A DNA stretch of 56,654 nt from Hominifimenecus microfluidus (GCA_020687485.1 JAJEQR010000023.1:1-56654), one strand, 5' to 3'. Numbered from the stretch's first letter, positions 25,696 through 34,220 are shown. The notes: generated from the letters alone by a model not told the origin. Numbers and translations: made by a program.

Positions 25696-26201
25696 AGATT
25701 CGGGAACGTCAGACGTCGCATATGATCGACTTCCTCTTTCCACTGGCGCTGTTCTTCTGCTTTGCGGTATCGGCGATCGTGCTGATTCTGATGGCGACCG
25801 GGATCTACCGCTCCACGACGGAGAGTTCCGCAAGAAATCATGTGGGGCGAACGGCTCTGGCCTATGTCAGTGAGAAGCTGCACCAGGGGGATGCAGATGG
25901 CGATGTTTTTATCGGGGCGTTGGGAGAGGAACCAGCGCTTGTCCTGCGGCGGCAGAGCGACGGTGGGACTTACTGCACGTACATCTATGAATATGAGGGC
26001 GCGCTCCGGGAGCTGTTCCTGAAGGAGGGCGCGGAGGTTCCACCGGAGAACGGTTCCGTGATCGCGGAGATCAAAGCGTTCTCGATGGAGAAAATTTCGG
26101 ATGGACTGTTCTCCTTCGTGTGCCGGGAGGAGTCCGGCGAGACGCTGACGCATCTGGTCAGTGTGCGCAGCCAGAGTGCAGGAGGGACAGGTCATGAATA
26201 A
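25692..26201 (+). CDS. DUF4860-like pilus-associated membrane protein
   Basis: A 169-residue protein with an N-terminal membrane helix (about 12-36) after a short basic segment, then a beta-rich outer domain (YCTYIYEYEGALRELFLKEG; GLFSFVCREESGE). It resembles DUF4860 proteins found in clostridial pseudopilin operons. The sequence MIDFLFPLALFF at the helix start could be a degenerate type III leader with an acidic residue near position 5. It overlaps its upstream neighbour by four bases and its downstream neighbour by eight. Confidence 0.6.
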   Translation: MKIRERQTSHMIDFLFPLALFFCFAVSAIVLILMATGIYRSTTESSARNHVGRTALAYVSEKLHQGDADGDVFIGALGEEPALVLRRQSDGGTYCTYIYEYEGALRELFLKEGAEVPPENGSVIAEIKAFSMEKISDGLFSFVCREESGETLTHLVSVRSQSAGGTGHE

Positions 26202-26781
26202 GAGAAATCAAGCGCAGGCTTCGAGCCTGTTTCTTCTGGAACTGACGATGGCGATCCTGTTCTTCTCGATCGCTTCTGCGGTCTGTGTGCAGATCTTTGT
26301 AAAGTCCCGTGCGATGAGCCTGCACGCGGAAGAATTAAATGCCGCTGTGCGGGAGGTCAGCAGCGCCGCGGAGATTGTGCGCGCTTCAAAGAGCCGCGCG
26401 GAAGCGGAGGAGATGATCCGCAGTTTCTACGGGGATGCGGTTATCTGGACGGAGATGGCGGGTGAAAGTATGGCAGGAATGCCGGAAGAGAATCGTGCGG
26501 ATGTGTCTGACGGGGCGGAGACGGCGGGAGGAAGTTCGACGGAGCCGATGAGTGAGTATGTCTCCCGGGCAGACTTTACGGTATACTATGATGAGGAGTT
26601 CCGGTTGTTTACCGGTGAGAATGCCGGTGCATCTGCCGATCCGGCTTACCGCCTGCAGATCTCTCTGGCGGAGGCAGATGGGATGCTGACGGCAGAGCTT
26701 GCTTTCTGGGATGATACGGCGGCCGCTGACGCGGCGATCTATGAGCAGAGCGCGGCTCACTATATGGGAGGTGACCGGTAA
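26194..26781 (+). CDS. Type IV pilin-like protein with prepilin-type leader
   Basis: A 195-residue protein. Its N-terminus NKRNQAQASSLFLLELTMAI resembles a class III prepilin leader: a short basic leader, a small residue before the cleavage point (S instead of the usual G), then a hydrophobic helix with glutamate at position 5 (LFLLE). Residues about 25-60 form the pilin alpha-1 helix. The rest is variable and acidic. AGGAGGG lies seven to nine bases before the ATG at 26194. It is a candidate main or minor pseudopilin of the PilC/PilT system. No prepilin peptidase gene is in the window. Confidence 0.68.
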   Translation: MNKRNQAQASSLFLLELTMAILFFSIASAVCVQIFVKSRAMSLHAEELNAAVREVSSAAEIVRASKSRAEAEEMIRSFYGDAVIWTEMAGESMAGMPEENRADVSDGAETAGGSSTEPMSEYVSRADFTVYYDEEFRLFTGENAGASADPAYRLQISLAEADGMLTAELAFWDDTAAADAAIYEQSAAHYMGGDR

Positions 26782-27285
26782 ATGCGAAGAAAATCAAAGG
26801 TATCTTTCCCGGTAAGTATCGGAGCTGCTTCGCTGCTGGTGGCTTTCCTGGTGTTGTGTATCGCGACCTTTGCCGGACTGACGCTTTCGGCTGCGAAGAG
26901 CGATGAGAACGCTGCTGTACAGCTGGCGGAGCGGCGCAGCGCCTACTATGAGGCGTCGAATCGCTCGGAATCATTGGTGCAATTAGTTGCGAACGCCGCG
27001 GAAGATGCTTCGGGTGCCAACTGGATGCAGGATGCGGCAGCATCTGTCGAAGAAAAGACTCTTGCAATGGATTCCGTGGAAGTCTCCGTTGAGGAGGAAG
27101 ATGGAATCCCGGTGATTTCCTGGGAGATCGCGACAGCGCAGGATCAGGTTCTGCAGGTGGAGGTTGTCCTGCAGGAGCCGGATAAGGATGGTAGGCTTTA
27201 TCGGGTTCGCTGCTGGAAGACGATTCCGGCGGACGAGTGGGAAGCCGGCGGAACGAAGACCATGCTGCCAGTGATTCCGGAGTAG
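26782..27285 (+). CDS. Minor pilin-like membrane protein
   Basis: A 167-residue protein with a basic start, a hydrophobic helix (VSIGAASLLVAFLVLCIATF, about 11-33), then a helical segment rich in Ala/Glu and a C-terminal beta-rich domain. IG|AASLL could be a cleavage site but the position-5 glutamate is missing. The start codon follows the previous stop directly, with GGAGGTG upstream. It belongs to the same operon as PilC and PilT. I do not recognise its family. Confidence 0.6.
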   Translation: MRRKSKVSFPVSIGAASLLVAFLVLCIATFAGLTLSAAKSDENAAVQLAERRSAYYEASNRSESLVQLVANAAEDASGANWMQDAAASVEEKTLAMDSVEVSVEEEDGIPVISWEIATAQDQVLQVEVVLQEPDKDGRLYRVRCWKTIPADEWEAGGTKTMLPVIPE

Positions 27286-27372
27286 CGGCGGAAGAATGGA
27301 CAGAGAACAGGCAGTGAAAACAGAGAAAAATTGCGAAAGCGGATAACTCCGGATGATTGAGGGAGGAACTAT

Positions 27373-28428
27373 ATGGACATCAAAGAAATACTGGTGAAGG
27401 CAGTCTCGATGGATGCTTCCGACATCTTTATTGTAGCCGGACTGCCGGTTTCGATCCGGGACAGCGGCAGAATTATGAATGAAGCGGAGGAAATGCTGAA
27501 GCCTGCGGATACAGAAAGCCTGGTGCGCCAGGTTTATGAACTGGCAGGCAATCGCGATATCAGTCAGTTGCTGGCGCATGGGGACGATGATTTCTCTTTC
27601 TCGCTGGTCGGTGTATCGCGCTTTCGTGTAAGTGCGTACAAGCAGAGAGGGTCGCTCTCCGCGGTCATCCGCGTGATTCGCTTCCGGCTGCCGGATCCGA
27701 AGGAGCTGGGCATTCCGGACAGCATTATTCAGCTGGTTAATGTGCGTAAGGGGATGGTGCTTATTACCGGCCCTGCGGGCAGCGGTAAGTCGACGACACT
27801 TGCCTGCATGATTGACGAGATTAACCGGACAAGAGAAGAGCACATTATTACGCTGGAGGATCCGCTGGAGCACCTGCACCGGCATCAGAAGAGTATCGTG
27901 AGCCAGCGCGAGATCAATGTGGATACGGACAGTTACGTAACGGCGCTGCGCGCCGCTCTGCGGCAGAGCCCGGATGTTATCCTGCTCGGTGAAATGCGCG
28001 ATTATGAGACGATCAATGTGGCTATGACGGCAGCCGAGACGGGGCATCTTCTGTTCTCTACGCTGCACACGATTGGCGCGGCGAACACGATCGATCGTAT
28101 TATTGACGTATTCCCGGCAAATCAGCAGCGGCAGATTGCAGTGCAGCTCTCGCTGGTGTTGAATGCTGTTGTATCGCAGCAGCTTGTGCCGTCAGTCGAC
28201 GGAGGGCGTGTGCCCGCCTTCGAGATTATGACGGTGACTCCCGCGATCCGTAATATGATCCGCGAGAACAAGGTTCCGCAGATCGACGGTGTTATCTACT
28301 CTTCCGCGAAGGATGGCATGATTTCTATGGACTCCAGTCTGCAGCAGCTCTACCAGAGCAAGAAGATCAGCCGCGAGACCGCGCTGACCTATGCCACCAA
28401 TCCGGAGATGCTCGCGCGGCGGATCTAA
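27373..28428 (+). CDS. pilT: PilT-type pilus motor ATPase
   Basis: A 351-residue hexameric retraction-type ATPase. The N-terminal domain begins KEILVKAVSMDASDIFI, the PilT pattern. Walker A GPAGSGKST is at 133-141, the Asp box LEDPLEH at 161-167, Walker B VILLGEMRD at 202-210 and the His box GHLLFSTLHT at 224-233. PilT normally retracts type IV pili with PilC. No PilB/GspE extension ATPase is present in the window, so this enzyme may be the only motor of the cluster or work with genes elsewhere. It is convergent with spmA, and only three bases separate their stop codons. Confidence 0.93.
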   Translation: MDIKEILVKAVSMDASDIFIVAGLPVSIRDSGRIMNEAEEMLKPADTESLVRQVYELAGNRDISQLLAHGDDDFSFSLVGVSRFRVSAYKQRGSLSAVIRVIRFRLPDPKELGIPDSIIQLVNVRKGMVLITGPAGSGKSTTLACMIDEINRTREEHIITLEDPLEHLHRHQKSIVSQREINVDTDSYVTALRAALRQSPDVILLGEMRDYETINVAMTAAETGHLLFSTLHTIGAANTIDRIIDVFPANQQRQIAVQLSLVLNAVVSQQLVPSVDGGRVPAFEIMTVTPAIRNMIRENKVPQIDGVIYSSAKDGMISMDSSLQQLYQSKKISRETALTYATNPEMLARRI

Positions 28429-28431
28429 GAT

Positions 28432-29103
28432 TTAGAATATCCTCGGAGCTTCCCGCCGGTTGGTAAGGAACGCTTTCACCTTGCAGAAGATCAACGCGGC
28501 AATCGTACTGATGGAGGTCGCGAGGATCACCGGCAGTACAATGGCTGTCGGGTTCGCGCTGCCGTACTGGCTGCGATATGCAATCATCGTGACAGGAATC
28601 AGTTGCAGCGATGACGTATTCAGAATCACGAAGGTACACATCTCGTCACTGGCTGTGCGAATTTGCGTTTCGTCAGCATCTTCAGTATCATTATCTTCCT
28701 CATTTTCTGAACGGAATCCGGGAGAGCGGCGCTCTTCTTCGAGCTGTACCAACGCTTCCATCGCTGCAAGTCCTGCCGGAGTGGCCGCCCAACCCAGTCC
28801 GAACAGATTCGCGGTCAGGTTTGCCGCAATCGGCGCGAGCGCCGGATGCCCGTCCGGAATCCGAGGGAAGAGCCAGTGAAGCAGCGGGCGCATCCGCCGG
28901 GAGATCGCATCCATCAGCCCGGAAGTTGACGCAATTTCCAGAATCCCGCTCCACAGAGCCAGAACCCCGAACATTGTCATGCACAGTGAGACTCCGGAAG
29001 CCGCGCCCTCAAGCAGCGCTTCCCCGGTTGCCCGCGCATTTCCTGTAAGTGTCCCCCAACCGATTCCGGCGAGAAGCAGGACAGTCCACAAAGTATTCAG
29101 CAT
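28432..29103 (-). CDS. spmA: Spore maturation protein A
   Basis: A 223-residue membrane protein of the nucleoside-recognition (Gate) family. SpmA with SpmB is needed for core dehydration of spores. Motifs include SGVSLCMTMFGVLALWSGILE, then NLTANLFGLGWAATPAGLAAM, and CTFVILNTSSLQLIPVTMIAYR. An acidic insert (EENDDTEDADET-like) lies near residues 140-155. The start at 29103 is used because GGAGG lies seven bases upstream. That ribosome site is buried in a 13-bp hairpin. spmB is not adjacent but lies 4.4 kb away on the other strand. Confidence 0.9.
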   Translation of the reverse strand: MLNTLWTVLLLAGIGWGTLTGNARATGEALLEGAASGVSLCMTMFGVLALWSGILEIASTSGLMDAISRRMRPLLHWLFPRIPDGHPALAPIAANLTANLFGLGWAATPAGLAAMEALVQLEEERRSPGFRSENEEDNDTEDADETQIRTASDEMCTFVILNTSSLQLIPVTMIAYRSQYGSANPTAIVLPVILATSISTIAALIFCKVKAFLTNRREAPRIF

Positions 29104-29166
29104 AAAAAAGCCTCCGGCACAGATCATGAATCGTTACGATTATTTCAGGTCTATGCCGGAGGCTTT
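29104..29166 (-). promoter_or_regulatory. Hairpin over the spmA ribosome site with T-run
   Basis: On the minus strand a perfect 13-bp stem (29166-29154 with 29119-29107) encloses a 34-base loop that itself contains the palindrome AATCGTTACGATT. The 3' arm contains the spmA GGAGG and runs straight into TTTTTT and the ATG. It looks like an intrinsic terminator and a ribosome-site lock at the same time. Confidence 0.6.
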
Positions 29167-29211
29167 CTGATTTATGCACGAATTTTACGTGCCGGGGCTC
29201 TGAATAGTTAC
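29132..29211. repeat. Palindromic dispersed element, degenerate copy E
   Basis: The right end CTCTGAATAGTTAC (29198-29211) is identical to the right end of the copy at 35211-35356. The left end GTTACGATTATTTCAG is an imperfect inverse. It lies between spmA and the molybdenum hydroxylase operon. Confidence 0.45.
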
Positions 29212-29235
29212 TCTTTTTTGTGTTTACGCAGGTCT

Positions 29236-31554
29236 CTATTGGAGCTGCTGCGCAGCATTCTGCGCGTTCTTCTCTTTCTCCATCAAGCCCATCGCGATCT
29301 TCTCCGCTGTGATGGGGAGTTCACGGAACCAGAGGCCGGTTGCGTTGTAGATCGCATGCGCCAGCGCAGGCGAAGGCGTATCGATGACAATTTCGCCGAT
29401 GGATTTCGCTCCAAAGGGGCCGGAGGGCTCATAACTGCTCTCGAAATCCACGCGGATATGTCCCAGATCCACACGGCTGGGGATCTTGTATTGCATAAAG
29501 GAATTGTTGTAAAGGCGTCCCTTGTCGCTGTATTGGATCTCCTCGTAGAGTGCCATGCCGATGCCCTGCAGCAGACCGCCGATGGTTTGGGTGCGTGCCA
29601 GGTTCGGGTTGATCGGTGTGCCACAGTCCACGACTGCCACATAATCCAGCGGGTAGACCTCGCCGGTCTCCGGGTCGAGTTCAATCTCTGCGATGCCGAC
29701 CATATACGGAGGCGGGGAGACCGGAGAACTGTGGGAGATGGTTGTCTCCAGTGCGCCGTCAAAGCCGCACATAGAGCGGGTGGCCAGATCCTTGATTGTA
29801 AGCGTCTGACCGTCGGCAGCGGTAAAGCATTTCCCGTCGAAGTCCAGATCCTCCGGCTGGCAGGACAGCATCTTCGCAGCTTCCGCTGTCATCTGTACCT
29901 TCAGCTTCTGCGCGGCGATCTCTGTGGCTTTGCCGGTGATGTAGGTCGTACTGGAAGCGTAAGAGCCGGAGTCATACGGCGAAGTATCCGTGTCCGCACC
30001 GTGAACGGCGATCTGATCCACCGGGCATTCCAGGACTTCCGCCGCGATCTGAGCGAGAATTGTATCACAGCCGGTGCCCATGTCAGCCGCGGCGATGAGC
30101 AGGTTGTAGCCGCCGTCGTCATCGATCTTGATGGTCGCGGAGCCGACATCAACGCCGGAGATACCGGAGCCTTGCATGGCCATGGCGACGCCGAGGCTCC
30201 GGATCTTACCGTCCGGCATGACGCGGCGCAGTGGCTTCTCGTTCCAGCCGATCATTTCCTTTGCGCGCTCCATGCAGCGATCCAGCGCGCAGCTGGTATT
30301 CATCTCGTTGTAGTATGCAGACATTACCTGTCCCTCACGCACCATGTTCATCTCGCGGATGAGAGTCGGGTCCATGCCGATACGGGCGGCCAGCTCATTC
30401 ACAGCGGATTCTACAGCGAAGATACCCTGTGTGGCTCCGTATCCGCGGTAAGCGCCGGCGGACATCACGTTCGTATAGACAACATCGTAAGCAAAGCGCC
30501 AGGCTTCGAGGTTCGTCGTGTACAGCGGGATGGACTTGTGGCCGGACAGGCCAACCGTTGTCGGGCCGTGCTCGCCGTAAGCGCCGGTGTTCGAGAGGGT
30601 GTAGATATCCATCGCGCGGATGCGTCCGTTCTTCATCGCGCCGAGGCGGACATGCACCTCCATCTCGTGGCGGGGCGAAGAGATGATCTGACTCTCTACA
30701 CGACTGTAGATCATCTTGCAGGGCTTGCCGGTCTTGTAGGTTACGAAAGCCGGATAGACCTCACAGACAGCACTCTGCTTGGCTCCGAAGCCGCCGCCAA
30801 TACGGGGCTTCTGCACGCGGATGCGGGATTTTGGAATTCCGAGTGCGTGGGAGATAATGCGGCGTACATGGTATACGATCTGCGTGGAGCTTACGATATT
30901 CAGTCTGCCGTAGGTATCCATGTAGCAGCCGGTGCGGAAGGTCTCCATCATGGTCTGCTGATTCGCCTTCGTGTGGTAGACATGGTCGATGACGATATCG
31001 CAGTCGGCGAGAACCGCCTCCACATCGCCGTCGGAAGTTGTCTCGCTGGCACAGCGGTTCGTCTTGTTATCCGCACCGATGAAGTCGAGCGCTTTCCAAT
31101 TATCTTCCGGGTGAATCAGAATATCTGAACCGATCGCATCGTGGAAATCCAGCAACGCCGGAAGAATCTCATATTTTACTTTGATCGCCTTTAAGGCGCG
31201 GTCGATGGCTTTCTCATCCGTGCCTGCGACGAGGGCGACCGGGTCGCCGACACAGCGGATATGACGGTCCATAATCAGGCGGTCATAGGGGCTGAGCTCG
31301 GGATAGGTCTGTCCGGCCAGTGTGAAGCGCTCGTTCGGCACATCTTCATAGGTGAAGATCGCTTCAATGCCGGGAATCCGGGAGGCGACCTTTGTATCGA
31401 TGGATTCAATCATCGCATGGGCGTGGGGGCTTCGCAGCGCCTTGACGATCAGCGCGTGATCGAAGATGCCGAGATCGTCCATATAGACGGGCTTGCCGGT
31501 GACGAGAGCCATGGCGTCCTTCTTGCGGATCGGCTGATTTACACTTTTAAGCAT
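29236..31554 (-). CDS. Molybdenum hydroxylase large subunit (XdhA-like)
   Basis: The 772-residue molybdopterin-binding subunit of the xanthine dehydrogenase/aldehyde oxidase family, which hydroxylates purines or other N-heterocycles or aldehydes with water as the oxygen source. Motifs include GKPVYMDDL at the start, GGGFGAKQS (cofactor binding), SAGAYRGYGATQG and the C-terminal GPFGAKSIGE carrying the catalytic glutamate. The true substrate cannot be read from the sequence. It is last in a three-gene operon FAD-FeS-Mo and overlaps the FeS gene by eight bases. No cofactor maturation genes (XdhC, MocA, YgfJ) are nearby. Confidence 0.9.
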   Translation of the reverse strand: MLKSVNQPIRKKDAMALVTGKPVYMDDLGIFDHALIVKALRSPHAHAMIESIDTKVASRIPGIEAIFTYEDVPNERFTLAGQTYPELSPYDRLIMDRHIRCVGDPVALVAGTDEKAIDRALKAIKVKYEILPALLDFHDAIGSDILIHPEDNWKALDFIGADNKTNRCASETTSDGDVEAVLADCDIVIDHVYHTKANQQTMMETFRTGCYMDTYGRLNIVSSTQIVYHVRRIISHALGIPKSRIRVQKPRIGGGFGAKQSAVCEVYPAFVTYKTGKPCKMIYSRVESQIISSPRHEMEVHVRLGAMKNGRIRAMDIYTLSNTGAYGEHGPTTVGLSGHKSIPLYTTNLEAWRFAYDVVYTNVMSAGAYRGYGATQGIFAVESAVNELAARIGMDPTLIREMNMVREGQVMSAYYNEMNTSCALDRCMERAKEMIGWNEKPLRRVMPDGKIRSLGVAMAMQGSGISGVDVGSATIKIDDDGGYNLLIAAADMGTGCDTILAQIAAEVLECPVDQIAVHGADTDTSPYDSGSYASSTTYITGKATEIAAQKLKVQMTAEAAKMLSCQPEDLDFDGKCFTAADGQTLTIKDLATRSMCGFDGALETTISHSSPVSPPPYMVGIAEIELDPETGEVYPLDYVAVVDCGTPINPNLARTQTIGGLLQGIGMALYEEIQYSDKGRLYNNSFMQYKIPSRVDLGHIRVDFESSYEPSGPFGAKSIGEIVIDTPSPALAHAIYNATGLWFRELPITAEKIAMGLMEKEKNAQNAAQQLQ

Positions 31555-32023
31555 GAGTCTGGCGCTCCTTTCTCCACTGGATTAGGTTCTTGATGCCGAT
31601 GAGCTGGCCCTCGTAGCCGGAGCAGCGGCAGAGGTTGCCCGCCAGGTATTCACGAATCTCGTCCTCGGTGGGATCGGGGTTCTCGCGCAACAGCGCAATG
31701 GTATTCATAATCATACCGGGATTGCAGAAGCCGCACTGCTCGGCGCCCTGGTCAGCAATAAAGCCGCCCAGTTCCGCGGCTTCTTCCTGCAGTCCCTCCA
31801 GCGTGATGATGCGGCAACCGTTCGCGCGGGCTGCGAGCACGGAGCAGGACAGCACGGGAGTGTCATTCAGAAATACCGTACACAGACCGCAGTTCGAGGT
31901 CTCGCAGCCGCGCTTTACACTCAGGCAGCCATGCGCGCGCAGGAAATCAATGAGAAGCAGGTCGGGAGCGATTGATTCCTCGATCTTGCACCCGTTGACC
32001 TGTACATTTATTGTCAGATTCAC
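31547..32023 (-). CDS. Molybdenum hydroxylase 2Fe-2S subunit
   Basis: A 158-residue electron-transfer subunit. The plant-type 2Fe-2S site uses C40, C45, C48 and C60 (CETSNCGLC). The second, all-helical 2Fe-2S site uses C97, C100, C132 and C134 (QCGFCNPG; CRCSGY). Both are complete. It overlaps its neighbours on both sides by a few bases, so the three subunits are translationally coupled. Confidence 0.95.
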   Translation of the reverse strand: MNLTINVQVNGCKIEESIAPDLLLIDFLRAHGCLSVKRGCETSNCGLCTVFLNDTPVLSCSVLAARANGCRIITLEGLQEEAAELGGFIADQGAEQCGFCNPGMIMNTIALLRENPDPTEDEIREYLAGNLCRCSGYEGQLIGIKNLIQWRKERQTHA

Positions 32024-32814
32024 AGCGAACCTCCTTTCAGTGTAAGGAGCGAGCGGCGCGTGAGTACCTCCGCCAAGTGCGTGCGGTATGCCGCCTGCGC
32101 CCGCATATTGGAGCCGGTTGTAATGTTTTGGGAGACATCGTTCGCGAAAGCGCGGACATCTTCTTCGGAAAAGGTTCCGGCGGAGCCGAAATGAGGCTCA
32201 CGGATTACGACGGCACGGCCGGGGCGCGCTCCGATGGAGAGCGTGAAATCCTTCGGAGTCTGTGCGGCAGCGCAGGTCAGTACCGGGAAGTCGGTCTTTG
32301 TTTTGCGCACGGATAGATAGGTGCTGTTCACGGTCGTCTTCGGAACGAGAATTCGGATGAGAATATCACGGTCGGGAGCCATCTTCGCATATTCTTCCAG
32401 CGGAATGATACCGGCGGCGAACAGCTCGACGCTGGCATTCAAAGCCTGAAAAATCGTGAGAACATCGGAGAAGCCGTAACGCCCGTAGATGCTTCCGCCC
32501 ACGGTGGCCAGATTCCGGAACTGAACGCCGACGATGTGACAGACGCTCTCACGGATCGCTCCGTGGGTGAATGCGTTCAGGCCGGGGTGCAGTTCCAGGC
32601 TGCGGAGTGTGGTCATGCAGCCGATCCGGTACATGTCCGGAGTCTCTTCGATCGTGTCCAGACCGAGGCCGCTTAAGTCGATGGCGTTCTGGACGCGGAT
32701 GTGTGTCATTTTCAGCCAGAGCATACCGCCGATGATGCGGGCGCTCTTCTTCTGATTCAGTTCATAGGCCTGTTCCAGGCTTTCTGCTCTGACATAGTTT
32801 TGTATGGTAAGCAT
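32020..32814 (-). CDS. Molybdenum hydroxylase FAD subunit
   Basis: A 264-residue FAD-binding subunit of the xanthine dehydrogenase family. Family motifs are ARIIGGMLWLKM (FAD pyrophosphate loop), MTTLRSLE, VGVQFRNLATVGGSIYGRYGFSD and a C-terminal CO-dehydrogenase-flavoprotein-like domain. It passes electrons from the 2Fe-2S centres to NAD or another acceptor. First gene of the operon. It begins 37 bases after the carbonic anhydrase, which is on the same strand, so both may share a transcript. Confidence 0.92.
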   Translation of the reverse strand: MLTIQNYVRAESLEQAYELNQKKSARIIGGMLWLKMTHIRVQNAIDLSGLGLDTIEETPDMYRIGCMTTLRSLELHPGLNAFTHGAIRESVCHIVGVQFRNLATVGGSIYGRYGFSDVLTIFQALNASVELFAAGIIPLEEYAKMAPDRDILIRILVPKTTVNSTYLSVRKTKTDFPVLTCAAAQTPKDFTLSIGARPGRAVVIREPHFGSAGTFSEEDVRAFANDVSQNITTGSNMRAQAAYRTHLAEVLTRRSLLTLKGGSL

Positions 32815-32851
32815 GTGTTCTTCTTTCCTTTTTCTGTGATCAGATTTCGGT

Positions 32852-33394
32852 TTAGCAGATCGTGTGCAGTTCGCCGGTATAGGAATCCATGACGAAGCCG
32901 CTGATCTGGATGTTGTCGGGAATCAACGGGTGGTTACGGATGGTATCTACCGTCTCGCGAACAGAATCCTCTACGGTGTCGAAACCAGCCAGCCATTTCT
33001 CGAAATCAATACCGCAGTATTTCATTAGATTAATGTGATCCTGCGGAACGCCGTGCTCCAGCATATGTTTGATCATCATGTCGCTGTCAATATGCTGTAC
33101 GCCACAGTCGGTGTGGCCGATGACCATGACTTCTTCCACGCCGAGCTCGATGATGGCGACAAGAAGGCTTCGGATCACGCTTCCGAACGGGTTGGAGACA
33201 ACGCCTCCGGCGTTCTTGATGATCTTAGCGTCGCCGTTCTTAATGCCGAGAGCGGCGGGAAGCAACTCGATCAGGCGGGTGTCCATGCAGGTGAGGATTG
33301 CCAGCTTTTTGCTGGGATATTTATCGGTAGCGTACTGCTCGTATTTTTTCTTTTCCACGAATTTTTTGTTGTATTCCAGAATGTCCTGAAGCAT
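32852..33394 (-). CDS. Beta-class carbonic anhydrase
   Basis: A 180-residue zinc enzyme interconverting carbon dioxide and bicarbonate. Zinc ligands C36, H94 and C97 and the Asp/Arg dyad D38-R40 are visible in LTCMDTR and IGHTDCG. Length and motifs match the shorter type II-like beta carbonic anhydrases. AAGGAGGAAA lies upstream. It precedes the molybdenum hydroxylase operon on the same strand and is divergent from spmB. Confidence 0.93.
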   Translation of the reverse strand: MLQDILEYNKKFVEKKKYEQYATDKYPSKKLAILTCMDTRLIELLPAALGIKNGDAKIIKNAGGVVSNPFGSVIRSLLVAIIELGVEEVMVIGHTDCGVQHIDSDMMIKHMLEHGVPQDHINLMKYCGIDFEKWLAGFDTVEDSVRETVDTIRNHPLIPDNIQISGFVMDSYTGELHTIC

Positions 33395-33424
33395 AAGAAG
33401 ATTTCCTCCTTTATGGTTGTAGCA

Positions 33425-33475
33425 TTGTAACGATTCAGAGCCACAGCTCGATTTCGCTTACTCTGAATCGTTCAA
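33425..33475. repeat. Palindromic dispersed element, copy A
   Basis: About 51 bases. TTGTAACGATTCAGAG (33425-33440) is the near-perfect inverse of CTCTGAATCGTTCAA (33461-33475). The centre contains AGCTCGATTTCGCTTA, which returns in reverse orientation in the copy at 35211-35356. Confidence 0.75.
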
Positions 33476-33559
33476 GTACATTATAGCATATCCATGCCTC
33501 GCATGAAAAGCGCAAATGCGGCATAGATTAGAGGAAAAAGCGGAAGTGGAAGCGCGGAC

Positions 33560-34090
33560 ATGCAGATGGTGATGTATCTGTCGGATTTTGTTTTTCCTTT
33601 TCTTGTATTCTGGATCGTTGGGTACGGCGCGGCGAAGGGGCGGCCGGTTTTCGAGGATTTTCTGGCAGGGGCGAAGCGGGGCGTACATACAGTGGTGGAA
33701 ATCGCGCCGACGGTGATCGGGTTAATGGTGATGACGGCGGTTCTGCGGGCCTCTGGGCTTTTTGATGTGATCGCGCGTCTGCTTTCTCCGGTTACAGAGT
33801 GGATTCATTTTCCGGCTCCATTGCTTCCTCTGCTGCTGGTGCGGCTGTTCTCGTCCTCAGCGGCGAACGGGATAGTGACGGATCTGTTCGCCGCTTATGG
33901 GCCGGATTCGCCGATCGGGACAGCGGCTTCGATTTTGATGGGCTGCACGGAGAGCGTATTTTATGTGCTGGGGATTTATTATGCGGCGGTTCGGGTTACG
34001 AAGACGCGCTATACTCTTGCCGGAGCGCTGATTTCGATTGCGGCGGGCAGCGCGGCCAGCCTGATTCTGGCAACGGTCATAAAGCTTTGA
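33560..34090 (+). CDS. spmB: Spore maturation protein B
   Basis: A 176-residue membrane protein of the nucleoside-recognition family, partner of SpmA in spore core dehydration. Motifs include DFLAGAKRGVHTVVEIAPTV, VMTAVLRASGLFD, RLFSSSAANGIVTDLFAAYGPDS and GCTESVFYVLGIYY, all typical of SpmB. The usual spmA-spmB pair is broken here: spmA lies at 28432-29103 on the opposite strand. The ribosome site before the chosen ATG is weak (GTGGAAG). Confidence 0.9.
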   Translation: MQMVMYLSDFVFPFLVFWIVGYGAAKGRPVFEDFLAGAKRGVHTVVEIAPTVIGLMVMTAVLRASGLFDVIARLLSPVTEWIHFPAPLLPLLLVRLFSSSAANGIVTDLFAAYGPDSPIGTAASILMGCTESVFYVLGIYYAAVRVTKTRYTLAGALISIAAGSAASLILATVIKL

Positions 34091-34147
34091 AAACTGCGCG
34101 CCTAACTCATCACTGAAGTAACGAGAATGCGGCGCGCAGTTTTCAAA
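34086..34147 (+). terminator. Long hairpin after spmB
   Basis: A perfect 17-bp inverted repeat (34086-34102 with 34131-34147) encloses 28 bases and includes the spmB stop codon. There is no strong T-run, so it may act as a 3'-end stabiliser or a weak terminator. Confidence 0.55.
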
Positions 34148-34191
34148 ATGCACTCCTTCATGCGTTTGTCGTGGGCGGCGTTCCTGGCAGG

Positions 34192-34220
34192 TTGACAAAG
34201 GGGTAAGCGGCATTTATAAT
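34192..34220 (+). promoter_or_regulatory. Consensus sigma-A promoter of tcdA
   Basis: TTGACA (34192-34197) and TATAAT (34215-34220) are separated by exactly 17 bases, immediately upstream of the tcdA reading frame. Confidence 0.85.

Noticed and set aside
29218-31128. A 636-codon plus-strand open frame opposite the molybdenum hydroxylase large subunit
   Set aside because: The minus-strand gene has complete family motifs; the plus-strand frame has none.
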